64,000 bases of DNA from Basidiobolus meristosporus CBS 931.73 (lineage: Eukaryota; Basidiobolomycota; Basidiobolomycetes; Basidiobolales; Basidiobolaceae), in assembly GCA_002104905.1 (NCBI GenBank), contig MCFE01000044.1, positions 62,001 through 126,000 of the forward strand, read 5' to 3'. Of this stretch, positions 11,052 through 22,713 are shown piece after piece. The notes below the pieces were generated by a model. It did no database searches. It saw nothing but the letters and a program-made list of their open reading frames with translations, and was not told the origin of the DNA. Numbering within the stretch: position 1 is the stretch's first letter; the number at the start of each line of letters is the position of its first letter. The position numbers were made by a program, and so were the translations under genes.

Positions 11052-11368
11052 ATAATGATGGGATACATGGCATTTGATGAAGGTTTAATCATAATGCAGG
11101 GAAAAACAGATAAATAAAGTAGATCACGCCAAAGCAAATCAATACACCCCAGCCTGATCACCTACCAATATTAATATGACTACTCATCTGAGTAGTCTAT
11201 TCTCATCAATCCCATTGCTACCACTGGATTTCCTTTTGGCATACTTGAGGAGATCTATGCCAGATACTGCGAACCATATACCCCAACCTACTCAAGGAGA
11301 TCCCTTGTTAAGCTTCTTTGCTAATACAAGAACTATTGCCCCACAAGGTTTCATCCCACCATCAAAAA
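11052..11368 (+). repeat. Tandem duplication, unit 1 (317 bp)
   Basis: The unit starts ATAATGATGGGATACATGG and ends at TTTCATCCCACCATC. The next unit begins immediately with the same word at 11369. Identity by eye is around 90 percent. Confidence 0.85.
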
Positions 11369-11593
11369 TATAATGATAGGATACATGGCATTTGATGAAG
11401 GTTGAATCATAATGCATGGAAAATCAGATAAATAAGTAGATCACCCCAAATCAAATCAATACACCCCAGCCTGATCACCTACCAATATTAATATGACTTA
11501 CTCATCTGAATGGTCTATTCTCATCAATCCCATTGCTACCACTGGATTGCCTTTTGACACATTAGAGGAGATCCATACTAGGCACTGTGACCC
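11369..11593 (+). repeat. Tandem duplication, unit 2, left part
   Basis: It aligns with 11052-11272 or so and is cut at 11593 by insertion of Copia A2; the rest of the unit resumes at 16281-16373. Removing A2 and one copy of its 5-bp duplication restores a unit of about 315 bp. Confidence 0.85.
11589..11593. other. Target-site duplication of Copia A2, left copy (GACCC)
   Basis: The five bases before the 5' LTR are identical to the five after the 3' LTR (16281-16285), as expected for a Copia integrase. Confidence 0.92.
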
Positions 11594-11962
11594 TGTTGAA
11601 ATATTGGACTATTTGGTATCATTCAGCAGCTAAAAATTTACTTAACAATTCTAGGCTAGTCTTAGTCACTGTAGGACTCATTTACTGCCTTAACTTTGCC
11701 ACTTTCTCCAGATATATGATCTTATGATTATTCCCCTATAGTCAGGATCAAATTAGCACTATTACCAAACATTATGTACTAACCCTGAAACTGTTACAGA
11801 ATGCTCCTGAATATTGAGAAACCCTCCCTACTTAGTGTTGCAGCTGTATTACTTCTACAAAGGTATAAATACTGAGCTTCTTTATGAATAAGCAACAGTT
11901 CAACTATTATCACTATTTCTTGATAAGTTCCTTATATCCAAATCACTTCTTAAATTGCAACA
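11594..11962 (+). repeat. 5' LTR of Copia A2
   Basis: 369 bp, TGTTGAAATATT...TTGCAACA. A TATA box TATAAAT lies at about 11864-11870, which would start the retroelement transcript near the 3' third of the LTR. Confidence 0.95.
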
Positions 11963-11975
11963 GGTTATGAGCCCC
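11963..11975 (+). other. Primer-binding site of Copia A2
   Basis: GGTTATGAGCCCC directly follows the LTR. It is complementary to the anticodon stem-loop of initiator tRNA-Met. The embedded ATG opens a nine-codon frame that ends with TAA just before the gag start at 11999. Confidence 0.75.
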
Positions 11976-11998
11976 AATTGCCTTAATCTATTCTAAAG

Positions 11999-14900
11999 AT
12001 GACTTCTACCAGCAAACAAAGCAATACCAACATCTTCCCTGTAAAGGAGAGGTTTGATGGGAAGAACTACAGACTTTGGAGAATCAAGATGCAGATCCAC
12101 CTTGAGGAAAGAAAGCTTTGGAACATAGTAACAGGAAAGGAAGTTGAGCCCAAAGGAACAGCAGAAGATGTGGAGAAGTTTCAAGAGAAGGAGAGAAAGG
12201 CCTTTAATGCAATATGCATCAATGTGCAAGACTCCTTCATTGGACAAATCCATGCCTCAAATACTGCCAAAGCAGCATGGGAATCCTTAGAGAAGATCTT
12301 TAGAGCAAAGTCAGTATCAAGCAAGCTTTGTTTGAAACAAAAGTTCTTCAACATCAGAAAAAAGCCAGATGATGACATGCTACAACTCATTACCAGAATG
12401 GAGACACTTACAGAAGAACTTTACAGTATTAATGCTGGTGTAGATGATGAAGAAAAGATACTCTGTCTGCTTTGCAGCCTACCAGACAAGTATGAGCCAC
12501 TCATACTTTCTTTTGAAAGCAGAGAAGACAACTTGACTTTAGACTATGTCACAGGAAGACTTCTCCATGAAGAACTCAGACGTAATGATCAAGCAGAGAA
12601 AATTGAAGATAATGCTTTATTCAGTTCAGAAAGGCATACAGAAAAGAAGGGAAAGCAACAAAACCAAAGAAAACCTGGCTGCTGTAACTACTGTAAGAAG
12701 CCAGGACACTGGGCAAGAGAATGCAAGAAGAAACAAGCAGACAAAAAACCAAAACTAGAGCAGGCAAACCATATAACTACTGATGAACAGCTATTTGTCA
12801 CTGTACAAGAGAGTGCAAGTAACCAAAGTAATGAATGGTATATTGACTCTGGAGCATCACAGCATATTTGTGGTATAAAGGATTGGTTCAGCAACTTAAA
12901 GACTATTCCCGTAAGAAAGGTTTATCTGGGAGATAACTCTGCATTGGAAGCTACCGCCAGTGGGTCTATACAACTAAATATGAGTGATAACTCAGGGGCA
13001 ACAACAGCAAAACTGACTGACGTACTCTATGTACCTGGAATAGCTAAGAACCTACTCTCAGTCAGTAAAGCAACTACTCAGGGACTGAAATTTGCTTTTA
13101 CTAAGCTGAGCTGCTCAATATTGAGTGAAAATGGACAAAAATTAGCTTTGGGAATCAGAGATCACAATATATACAAGTTACAATGCAAGATCATTGTACC
13201 TGAGTATGTCAACATTGCTGAAACTGATGAAACCAACTGGGAGACGTGGCATAGGAGGCTAGGACACATAGGGGAACAGAAAATGAGCCAATTGGTGAAA
13301 AATCAGCTTGTTTTGGGCCTAAAATACTCGAATTCCAATCAAATTGAATGTTTGTAAGGGATGTTCATATGGCAAACAAGCTAGGCAATGTTTCAAGAGC
13401 TCAGAAGGCATCAATACCACCAAAATATTGGCTATTGTACACTCAGACATATGTGGCCCCATGAGATCACTGTCCTTTGGAGCCAAGAGATACTTTATGA
13501 CGTTTATTGATGACAAGACAAGATATATATGGGTGTACTTCCTCAAAACAAAGGATGAAGCTTTAGAGACGTTTAAGCACTTCAAGAACATGGCAGAAAC
13601 ACAAACTGGGTGTAAATTGAAGGTACTACGAAGTGACAATGGAGGAGAATACTGCTCAAAGGAGTTTGCAAAATACTGCTTGTCTACTAGTATACTTCAA
13701 CAGACCACAGTTCCTCATACTCCACAGCAAAATGGAGTAGCAGAACGTGCAAATAGAACAATAGTAGAGATGGGAAGATCTATGCTACATGATAAGGGAA
13801 TGGACTACAAGTTTTGGGCTGAATCTGTTGCTACTGCTGTATACATCAAGAACAGATGCCCAACAACAGCACTACAAGATTCTACACCCTTTGAAGCATA
13901 TACAGGCAAAAAACCAGATCTCCAGCACCTCAGGATCTTTGGCATTGATGTTTTTTATCACATCCCTGACAAAAAACGCTCAAAGTTGGAACCAAAGAGT
14001 AGAAAAGGGATCTTTCTTGGGTATTGTGAAGATACTAAAGGGTATAGAGTGTATGATGGCAAAATTCAGAAGCTGATCAAGAGCAGGGACGTTGTATTTG
14101 AGGAGAATTCAGATCAGAAAGCCACAGAAATCATTGGCCAGCTGCCTGATGATGCAATCAACACAAATGAAGAAGATACAAACCAAATCCAGCCAGAGAT
14201 GGAAGATACTTCTACCAGTTCCAGATCAGAACAGATTATCCCAGTTAGGAGATCTACCAGAATAAGAAATGCCCCTGGATCCTGGTGGCAGACATCCAAT
14301 GATCATGAAGAAGCTTATCTTGCTTATGTGCCAAACCTCAGAATCTGGAACAGGCAATGCAAGGTCCAGATGCTACTAAGTGGCAACAAGCCATGCAGGA
14401 GGAGTACCAATCACTGATCAAGGCAAAAACGTGGGAACTGGTAGATTTACCAAATGGGAGAAAGCCAATAGGATGTAGATGGGTCTACAAGATCAAGATA
14501 ACCTCAAATGGTGCTGTTGATAAGTACAAGGCTAGATTGGTAGCTAAAGGCTATTCCCAGATCCAGGGACTAGACTTTAACGAAACATTTGCCCCGGTTG
14601 CCAAGTTTAACTCTATTAGGACAATTCTAGCCCTAGCAGCTGTACACAGTCTAGATCTACACCAAATGGACGTCAAAACAGCCTTTCTAAATGGGGATTT
14701 GCAAGAAACTATATATATGGAGCAACCAGAAGGTTTTACCGATCCAAAAAGCCCCCATAAGGTGTGCAAACTTAGAAAATTGTTGTATGGGCTTAAGCAG
14801 GCACCCAGAGCATGGTATAACAAGATTGACACATATCTAGAGGAAATTGGGTTCTCTTGTAGCACTGCAGATCATAGTATATATGTGAAACAGCTCAAAA

Positions 14901-15916
14901 AGGGTGTGATCATCCTAGTTCTTTATGTGGACAACCTAATTATAGCTACAAGTGATCAAGAGGCACTTAAACAGACAAAATCAGATCTCTTCAGCAAGTT
15001 TGAGATGAAAGATCTTGGAAAATTGAGCTATTTTCTTGGAATTGAGTTCAAGTTTGACATACCTACGCAGAAAATTGTGCTAAATCAGTCTAAGTACATC
15101 AGGGACATTCTTAGACGCTTCAAAATGGAAAATTGCAAACCTGCAGCAACCCCTATGGACAATAACCTGAAATTAAGCAAATCTCAGCCAGTTATAGATG
15201 AAAACGGCTCAAATATGGACCAAAACTTTCCCTATCAATCAATGGTTGGTAGCCTAATGTACTTGATGGTGTCTACTCGTCCAGATATTGCAGTAGCAGT
15301 TGGAATAGTCAGTCAATTCATGCAGAATTATGGATCAGATCAAATTGCAGCAGTTAAGCGGATTTTCAGATATCTACAAGGGACCATAAATATGGTACTG
15401 GAATACTCTGGAGCAGCTAATAGGCAAAAATATGATGGTTATAGTGATTCAGATTGGGGTAGGGATTTGATTGACAGACGCTCTACCACAGGCTATGTAT
15501 TTCTTTATGCTGGTGCAGCTATTACTTGGAATTGCAAGAAACAACCAACTGTGGCACTATCTACAACTGAAGCCAAATATATGGCTGCATGTCAAGCAAC
15601 TAAGGAGGCTATATGGCTACAAAAATTATTCAAAGACTTAGGTTTTAATTCAGGTGAACCAACATGTATTTACAAGGATAATCAAAGTTGTATTTCATTA
15701 GCTAGAAATCCTACTAATCATGCCAGAACTAAGCACATTGATATACAGCATCACTTTGTGAGGGAAGCTATAGAAAATAACTTAGTAGAGCTGGCTTACT
15801 GCCCAACTGACAAAATGGTGGCAGACATATTGACAACACCACTAGCTAGGCCACAGTTTAAGATCCTTAGAGAGAAATTGGGATTAAGAAAATATTTTGT
15901 TGCGGGGGAGTGTTGA
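11999..15916 (+). pseudogene. Copia A2 gag-pol polyprotein, split by two frameshifts
   Basis: Frame 1 (11999-13357) holds Gag, the zinc knuckle CNYCKKPGHWAREC (12683-12724), protease DSGA (12845-12856) and the pre-integrase H-x4-H. Frame 2 (13344-14417) holds the CxxC that completes the zinc-binding site and the integrase core with Asp at 13446, Asp at 13635 and Glu at 13743. Frame 3 (14357-15916) holds reverse transcriptase and RNase H. Comparison with A1 shows an extra base around 13328-13340, and comparison with A3 shows a missing base near 14320; both are mutations, not programmed shifts, and together they restore the original frame. The catalytic motif at 14924-14935 reads YVDN. The final codons TGT TGA are the first six bases of the 3' LTR. 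Confidence 0.94.
15902..15910 (+). other. Polypurine tract of Copia A2
   Basis: GCGGGGGAG lies immediately before the 3' LTR, the usual place for plus-strand priming in LTR elements. Confidence 0.75.
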
Positions 15917-16280
15917 AATATTGGACTATTTGGTATCATTCAGCAGCTAAAAATTTACTTAACAATTCTAGGCTAGTCTTAGTCACTGTAGGACTCATTT
16001 ACTGCCTTAACTTTGCCACTTTCTCCAGATATATGATCTTATGATTATTCCCCTATGGTCAGGATCAAATTAGCACTATTACCAAACATTATGTACTAAC
16101 CCTGAAACTGTTACAGAATGCTCCTGAATATTGAGAAACCCTCCCTACTTAGTGATTGCAGCTGTATTACTTCTACAAAGGTATAAATACTGAGCTTCTT
16201 TATGAATAAACAACAGTTCAACTATTATCACTATTTCTTGATAAGTTCCTTATATCCAAATCACTTCTTAAATTGCAACA
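15911..16280 (+). repeat. 3' LTR of Copia A2
   Basis: 370 bp; differs from the 5' LTR by an A-to-G near 16057, a G-to-A in the ...GAATAAACAAC word and one extra A in the ...CTTAGTGATTGC word. Confidence 0.95.
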
Positions 16281-16285
16281 GACCC

Positions 16286-16373
16286 ATCTACCCCAATTTA
16301 CTCAAGGAGATCCCTTGTTAAGCTTCTCTGCAAATACAAGTACTATTGCCCTACAAGGTCTCATCCCACCATC
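16286..16373 (+). repeat. Tandem duplication, unit 2, right part
   Basis: It continues unit 2 after the Copia A2 insertion (words CTCAAGGAGATCCCTTGTTAAGC and TCATCCCACCATC match unit 1 at 11292-11364). Confidence 0.82.
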
Positions 16374-17530
16374 CATGGCAACAAATGTTTATACCCTGGT
16401 CATTTAAGCCTTACACACTGCCCAGAGGACTCCAAGTGTTTGCTCATGACCAACCTAAGCAAAAGATTGAAGCTGGTATCCTAGAGTCTTATCATGAACC
16501 TTATGTTAACAGATGGCTTGTAACCAAAAAGAAGAATGGAAATCACTGATTCAAACAAGACATTTACCTTGCAAATGCTGTTGCTATCAGAGATGCTGCA
16601 GAACAACCATCCATTGACAACTTTGCAGAAAGCCTTAGTGGCCACACCATCTACGCAGCATATGATCTTTGCACAGGATATAACAAGATTCCCCAGATGA
16701 GACATCAAGAATTATGTTAGCACTGCTAACACTATTTGGGCTGCTAAGGATGGTATAACTCAGCCCAGGGGCTACAGACCTTGTGGCTCAGAATCAGAGA
16801 TGTACAATGAGTGTACTCTACCAGTTTATATGCAAGTTACTTGATATCTTTGTTGTCAATATAGGCAACCAAGGACCAAAATTCCTGGACACCATCAAGG
16901 TTATGCCTGGAGTAAGAAAGTTTGTCCATGACAAAATCTTGGACAATGATGCTCTATTGGGAGCTGTTGAAGCAGCAGGACTCAGCATTGGTGGTGAGAA
17001 GAGCAGCTTTACTGTAACAGAGATATACATTGCTGGGCAAATATGCAACAATTTTGATTGTTTGCTTGGAGACTCCATGACACAACAGATATGCACTTGG
17101 CCCACACCGCCAAATCTAAATGAAACTTGTAGTGTTGTAGTAGCTTGTGGGTTCTTTGGATCTGGATAATAAGGTTTCTTGAAATTGCAAACTAATTTAC
17201 CAACAACAATGAAAGTACAATCCAATATCTTGGGAGAAAATACAACAATGCAATACAACTATCAAAAGAGGCCCTGGCATCCCCACCAGCTCTAAGACCT
17301 CTTGACTATTAGAGTACTGAATGCTAACCTGTATTGTTATTCAAGCATAGAAACTTGCACATCTAAATTGGTTTACTTTTATTAATGCTCAAAACTGAGA
17401 GTGGGTGGATGTAAAGTGGTCATAGTGATACCCATGGACAGATGTGCCCATTCCCATATTCTCTACCTCCCTATTTCTCTACTGCCCTTATTTTGGCTTT
17501 ATCCTCTTAATGCAAACCATGTTACTATCC
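16374..17530 (+). pseudogene. Ty3/Gypsy-like pol relic, lineage 2 (reverse transcriptase to RNase H)
   Basis: Broken frames show the reverse-transcriptase order: the WLVTKKKNGNHRF block (about 16506-16560), YDLCTGYNKI around 16665-16690 where the first catalytic Asp belongs, then a second frame (16783-17169) with NIGNQGPK, PGVRKFVHD and the GH-like and WPTPPN blocks that follow the catalytic centre in Gypsy elements. The YxDD motif itself is not preserved. Traces such as ALASPPALRPLDY near 17267-17305 suggest the start of RNase H. It is a different lineage from the Gypsy at 18676. No LTR was found. Confidence 0.75.
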
Positions 17531-18106
17531 CTACCATTTTCATTCCATATATGGTATCCCTTTGATATGCAGGATCCAGGATACTAATCCCTGATTGATT
17601 GGATATGCTATGCTTCTTAGAACTTTCAGGCATCTACTTAGAACATCATTAGCTCATATTGCTGTTGTAAAGATTTCTATTGAACTTGGTAACCTTCTGG
17701 AACTTCATGACTAGTGATCACTTGACCTAGGAGAAAAGTACATTGGAGAGGTAATCCCTCAACAATAAATCATTATCCCTTTTATCAGTATGCTAACTTC
17801 TTGATTGGTGCAATCACTCATACCTACTGCTACCTGAACCTTCAATCTCAAACCACAAGACACTTCCAGGAAACCACACTGGTAACAACTTACCCTGAAA
17901 GCACCACTTGTGAGAAATACTCAGAGTAGATATTCCTTATTTTATTTGATTCTTTCCCAAGCTTGTCCATGTACAAGCAAAGATACTTTTCTGTCCCTGT
18001 AGCTATTGATCACAGCTGCATTCTCATCAAGTCCCAGCTGATGGAGTTTATAGTTATTTTGACCTTGCAAGATTTAGTACATTGTCATCTCATAGAACAT
18101 TGAGCC
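17531..18106. other. Unassigned DNA
   Basis: No gene, repeat or terminal structure recognised in this stretch. Confidence 0.4.
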
Positions 18107-18365
18107 CAGCACATACTTTTGTTAAGAAGCCAGCTAAGTTTGGGACTGTAGCACAATAGCTTCCTCTTGACAAGCCTATGGCTTTATTCACCTTTACATC
18201 AGAATAGAGGCAAAACCTAAGTAGTCCTAGCAAGCATTTGCCAGAGATTATTGCACCCTGTGAACACCCCACACACAAAACATATGAGAAGTGATGGACC
18301 AATCTCTCCCTTAAGCTTATACACCACCAGGCTGTAGTTGTCACCTTGCACATGCTGAGTATGGA
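18107..18365. repeat. Dispersed repeat of unknown type, copy 2
   Basis: It aligns with 5145-5400 in the same orientation over its full length. An 87-codon minus-strand frame spans it, but the equivalent frame in copy 1 is broken by stops, so coding is doubtful. Confidence 0.6.
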
Positions 18366-18675
18366 GAGCTTGTGATGCCTCTAGGCTTGCCTCAGTCTTC
18401 TGAATATGGCATGCAGAGTAATAACTCTGAAGAAGAACCTTACAAAAACTTTGTGATAATTCTAATAAAAGGCCATCATAAATTTTAAGTCCTGTGACTA
18501 GGAGGTATTGATCCTGTCAGGACACCATGCAAAGACCATCAAAAAATAATTGCACCTCAATTTGACAAGATACTTGGTCAATATTCTTCATCACAATAAT
18601 ACAAAAGTGACCTTGTATTGGTTCTCTGCCACTTCTCTCACTTTCTGATCCTGAACACTCTATCACATCCAGTGT
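18366..18675. other. Unassigned DNA before Gypsy lineage 1
   Basis: No 5' LTR matching 22714-23082 was found here or further upstream, so the Gypsy element appears 5' truncated or recombined. Confidence 0.45.
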
Positions 18676-21600
18676 TTGTGTGCATTGATTGGCTATTGCC
18701 TCTTTTCACACTCCTTATTTCCTAACCAGTACCATGTTAGAGTCAATGAAAACCTGGGAACTTGGCTCTTCCAGATTGAAGAAGCTTTCAAGGCTAAAGG
18801 AATTGTTCCAGAAAGCAAGTTACATTATGCAGCCTCTTACCTGGCAGACACAGCATCACAGTGGTACCACAACAAGACCATGTCAGCCACCATGATGAGA
18901 TGCTCTACAATATCTACCTGGGATAAGTCTGTGTTGGAAATTCAGGATGCCTTTGAGCCCCCACACAAACAGACACTTCTAAGAAGAAAGTTGAAGACAC
19001 TCAGACAGAAAGGAATAGTCCAAGAGTACATCTATCAATATAGATGTCTACTTGGGCAAATTGAAAGAATGGACCCTCTGGATCAAGTTGAATACTTTAT
19101 TGATGGGTTGAAAGAATGAACTTGTAAGGATGTGAATTATTGAAGACCTCAGACTATTGAAGAAGCCATCAATATTGCCATTGACTATGACTCAGCTATG
19201 TTTGGAGTTGGGAAGCCCACAATGACTAATCAGAGAGGCTACAATCACTATGAAAGAAGACAATCAGAAGCAGTGCCAATGGAAATAGATGCTATCAAGA
19301 AGAATCCCACCTCAGAAGAATGTATGAAGAAAGGACTTTGCTTCAATTGCCACCAGCAGGGACATATTGCAAAGCACTACCCTCAGAGAAGAAATGGACA
19401 CCAGCCATCAAGAACCTTTAACCATATTGAGGCCATGGAGCATAGTAACATGGAGGATGAACTTGAAGAAGACTCAGACGCACCTTCCATATGACAGAAA
19501 AATACCTATCCCAGATGACCTCAAACCCAGGAAAGCTATTATACTTAAATGGAGTAATCAATGGAGTACCTGCCAAGATCCTGATTGACTCAGGAGCATT
19601 CCATGATTACATGTCAGAGCAATTTGCTTTGAAAGCTGAAGTCAACTTGGAACCCACCAAATCAATGTCAGTCTGAACTGCTGATGGGAATTCTCACATA
19701 ATCAACCATATCACTCAGCCAGTAAGGATGAAGAACAATGACTATGAAGAAGATCTACAGGCCTATATATTTAGGAACTGCAAGTTTGACCTTGTACTTG
19801 GGAAAACCTAGTTACTTTGTCATAATCCATCAATCAGCTGGAGAACCCATGCTACTCAGATCCAGAAGGACAACATGACCTATCAGCTATTACCTGCCAG
19901 ACTGGATTTTAACTTGGCCAATTCCAGTGTGTGTGAAACAAGTGAACTTAGCAAGACACAGTTCTGTAGAGCACTAAGAAAAGGCACCCAGATGTTCCTC
20001 ATGGCACTATTACAGGAGGATTCCTCTACTCCAGTACCCCAGAAGGTCCAGACTCTTTTGAAGGAGTACTCAGACGTATTTTCTAGAAGAGCTTGTAGGC
20101 CTACCACCAGTCAGAGATGTGGATCATGCCATTGGAACAAGAGATAGCCATCCAGTGAGTAAGACACCTTACAGAATGAGTCCATTGGAGTTGGAAGAGA
20201 TGAAGAGACAAATAAATTAGTTACTGGAGCAAGGATATATCAGGCCCAGCAAGTCACCTTGGGAAGCACCAGTACTTTTTGTGAAGAAGAAAGATGGGAC
20301 ACTTAGGATGTTCATTGACTACAGAGCCCTCAACTCAGTTGTTGTGAAGAATAAGTACCCCATACCTTGGATGAATGAGCTTTTGGACCAACTCAATGGA
20401 GCCGATATTTTCAGCAAGATTGACATCATGTCAGGATACAACCAGATTAGGGTGAAGCCAGAAGACATTCCTAAGACAGCATACAGGACCAGATATGGAC
20501 ACTACAAGTACTTAGCCATGAGTTTTGGGCTCACCAATGCCCCTGCAACATTCATGACCCTGATGCAGACAGTCTTCCAGGAGTACTTAGACAAGTTTGA
20601 TAATCTACCTAGATGATGTATTAATATACAGCAAGACAGAAGAGGATCACTTGGTGCACATTGACAAGGTCTTGAAGAAGCTAAGAGAGAACAAGCCTTA
20701 TGGCAAGCTACCCAAGTGTGAATTCTTCAAGGAACATGTTGAATATCTGGGACACATAGTGACTGGCACAGGAGGAACCTTGGACCCTAAGACGGTTGAA
20801 ATTATCAAGAATCTAAAGCAGCCATATAGCATATCAGAGCTCAGATCATTCCTTGGAATGGTTTCCTATTATTGGAGATTTGTCAAGTCCTTTGCAAGTA
20901 TTGCAGCCCCTTTAACTGATATCCTCAAGAAAGACAATACCTACAAGTGGAATATAGCTTGTGAGACTGCCTTCTGGACACTCAAGAATGAACTTGCTAA
21001 GCTGCCAAGCTTAAGAATTCCTGACTTCAGAAAAGAGTATACTCTTTGCACGGATGCTTCAAATTATGCCATTGGTGGAGTGTTGAGCCAAGAACACAAG
21101 GGAAAGGACTACCCCCTTGCCTTTGAATCCAAGAAACTGAACTCAGCAGAATAAAAGTATCCAGTGCATGAGAAGGAGATGCTTGCTATAATACACTGCT
21201 TGAAGACATGGAGATGCTATATTGAAGGAGTCAAATGCCCTGTGAAGACTGATCATGCCTTGTTCAAGTGTATATTTACTCAGAAGGTACTCACTAGAAG
21301 AATGACAAGATGGAGTGAATACATTCAGCAACTTGACTTGGAGATTGTATACTGTCCTGGAAAAAACAACACAGTTGCTGACGCTTTATCAAGATTAGAA
21401 CAAGTTGCACAACTCAACTTGGTGCATGAATCAGATTGGCCTAGCCTATTATCAAAGTACTTTGGAGGACCAAGCCATTCCTAATGAGGTGGATGAAGAT
21501 ATCAAAAAGATAATCCAGGATGAAGCCAGCAAATTTGTAGTACAGGATGAAACACTCTGCCAAATTGTTGATGGAAGCCCTATTGCCTATTTTCCATATG

Positions 21601-22703
21601 TTTCTTGCCTGGATTCAGTACATTAGCTACACAAAGAATATGGACATCTTGGAATTGATGGAACCTATAGCCTTGTGAAAGCCAGAGCATGGTGGCCCAG
21701 AATGAAACATGACATTGAGAAGCTAGTGAAAACATGCCCAAGTTGCCAAATCTACCAAGGCCAACTGCAGAGAATTGCTGAACTCTTTCCCTTGGAGCCT
21801 GTAAAACCATTTGAAATATGAGGAATTGACTTTATTGGAAGACTGCCAACCACCAGGAAATGCAACCATATGATCCTAGTAGCAATTGACCATGCCACTA
21901 AATGGCCAGTGGCTAAAGCTGTACCTATAGCCAGTGAACAAGAAGTTGCAAGTTTCATCTACCATGATATCCTTACAAAGTTTGGATGCCTTGTAGAGAC
22001 TCTATCTGATAGAGGCGCAAACTTTGTGGCAAAGACATTGGAAGCTTACCTTGGAATGCAGCATATCAAGCACCTGAAAACCTCAGCATATCACCCCAGA
22101 ACTAATAGAGTCACTGAACGGTTTAATGGATTATTTGGAAAAATGCTGACCAAGTATGCAAATGGAGCTGTCAGTAGATGGGATGAGAATATAGACCAAG
22201 CACTCTTTGCATGCAGAGTCAGGGTACACAACACCAACCAACAATTGCCACTTTACATAGTGTATGGATGTGAACCAAGGATTCCAGGAGATCTCATACA
22301 ACCAAGGCTTACAGACACCTTAGAAGATGAACTTGGTCAGCCAAGTAGACACTGGCAACTGGAACAAAGACATCAAGAGGCACAGCCCAAAATATCTCAA
22401 AGTGCAGAAAAGATGAAGCAGATATTTGATAAGAATATAGCACCAGAAGCATTGACAGTTGGGAACTTTGTATTGCTAAGAAACAACACTTGGAAGAAGT
22501 TTGAGCCACAATTGACAGGACCATTGAAGATCATCAGAGAATGTCCATTTGCAACTTACCAACTAGTGGACAAACAAGGCAATATCTGGGAAGACTTAGT
22601 GCATAGGGACAGACTCAAGCTTGCAAGACTTGCTGATAATACTGAACCATCAAGATATTGGTATCACAAGAAAAGAGACTCAGGAGAGCCCTCTGAACTT
22701 TAG
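18676..22703 (+). pseudogene. Gypsy lineage 1 gag-pol (multiply broken)
   Basis: Gag covers about 18730-19494 with the zinc knuckle near 19338-19380 reading CFNCHQQGHIAKHY, so the last zinc-binding Cys is Tyr. The protease motif LIDSGA lies near 19585-19600. Reverse transcriptase runs from 20240 with [11 protein letters not shown], then a frameshift immediately before IIYLDD (20600-20620). RNase H has TDAS near 21052 and later the DALSR end. The integrase zinc-binding region ends in CPSC near 21735, and its core has GIDF, SDRG and the TER Glu. The last frame ends at 22703. Stops occur at 19118, 19674, 19810, 20218, 21152 and 21625 among others. Confidence 0.9.
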
Positions 22704-22713
22704 TAGGGGAAAA

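Larger units (their letters stand above)
11594..16280 (+). mobile_element. Full-length Ty1/Copia retrotransposon, family A copy 2 (A2)
   Basis: This 4687-bp element has two near-identical LTRs, primer-binding site, polypurine tract, gag and pol in Copia order (protease, integrase, reverse transcriptase, RNase H) and a perfect 5-bp target duplication. The LTRs differ by about two substitutions and one inserted base over 370 bp, so the insertion is recent. It is nevertheless defective: two one-base indels split pol into three frames, and the reverse-transcriptase motif reads YVDN instead of YVDD. It sits inside the second unit of a tandem duplication. Confidence 0.96.

Noticed and set aside
13344-13357. 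Programmed +1 frameshift between the gag-protease and integrase frames of Copia A2, as in Ty1
   Set aside because: Copy A1 has one base fewer in this stretch and reads straight into the integrase frame there, so the A2 shift is a private insertion.
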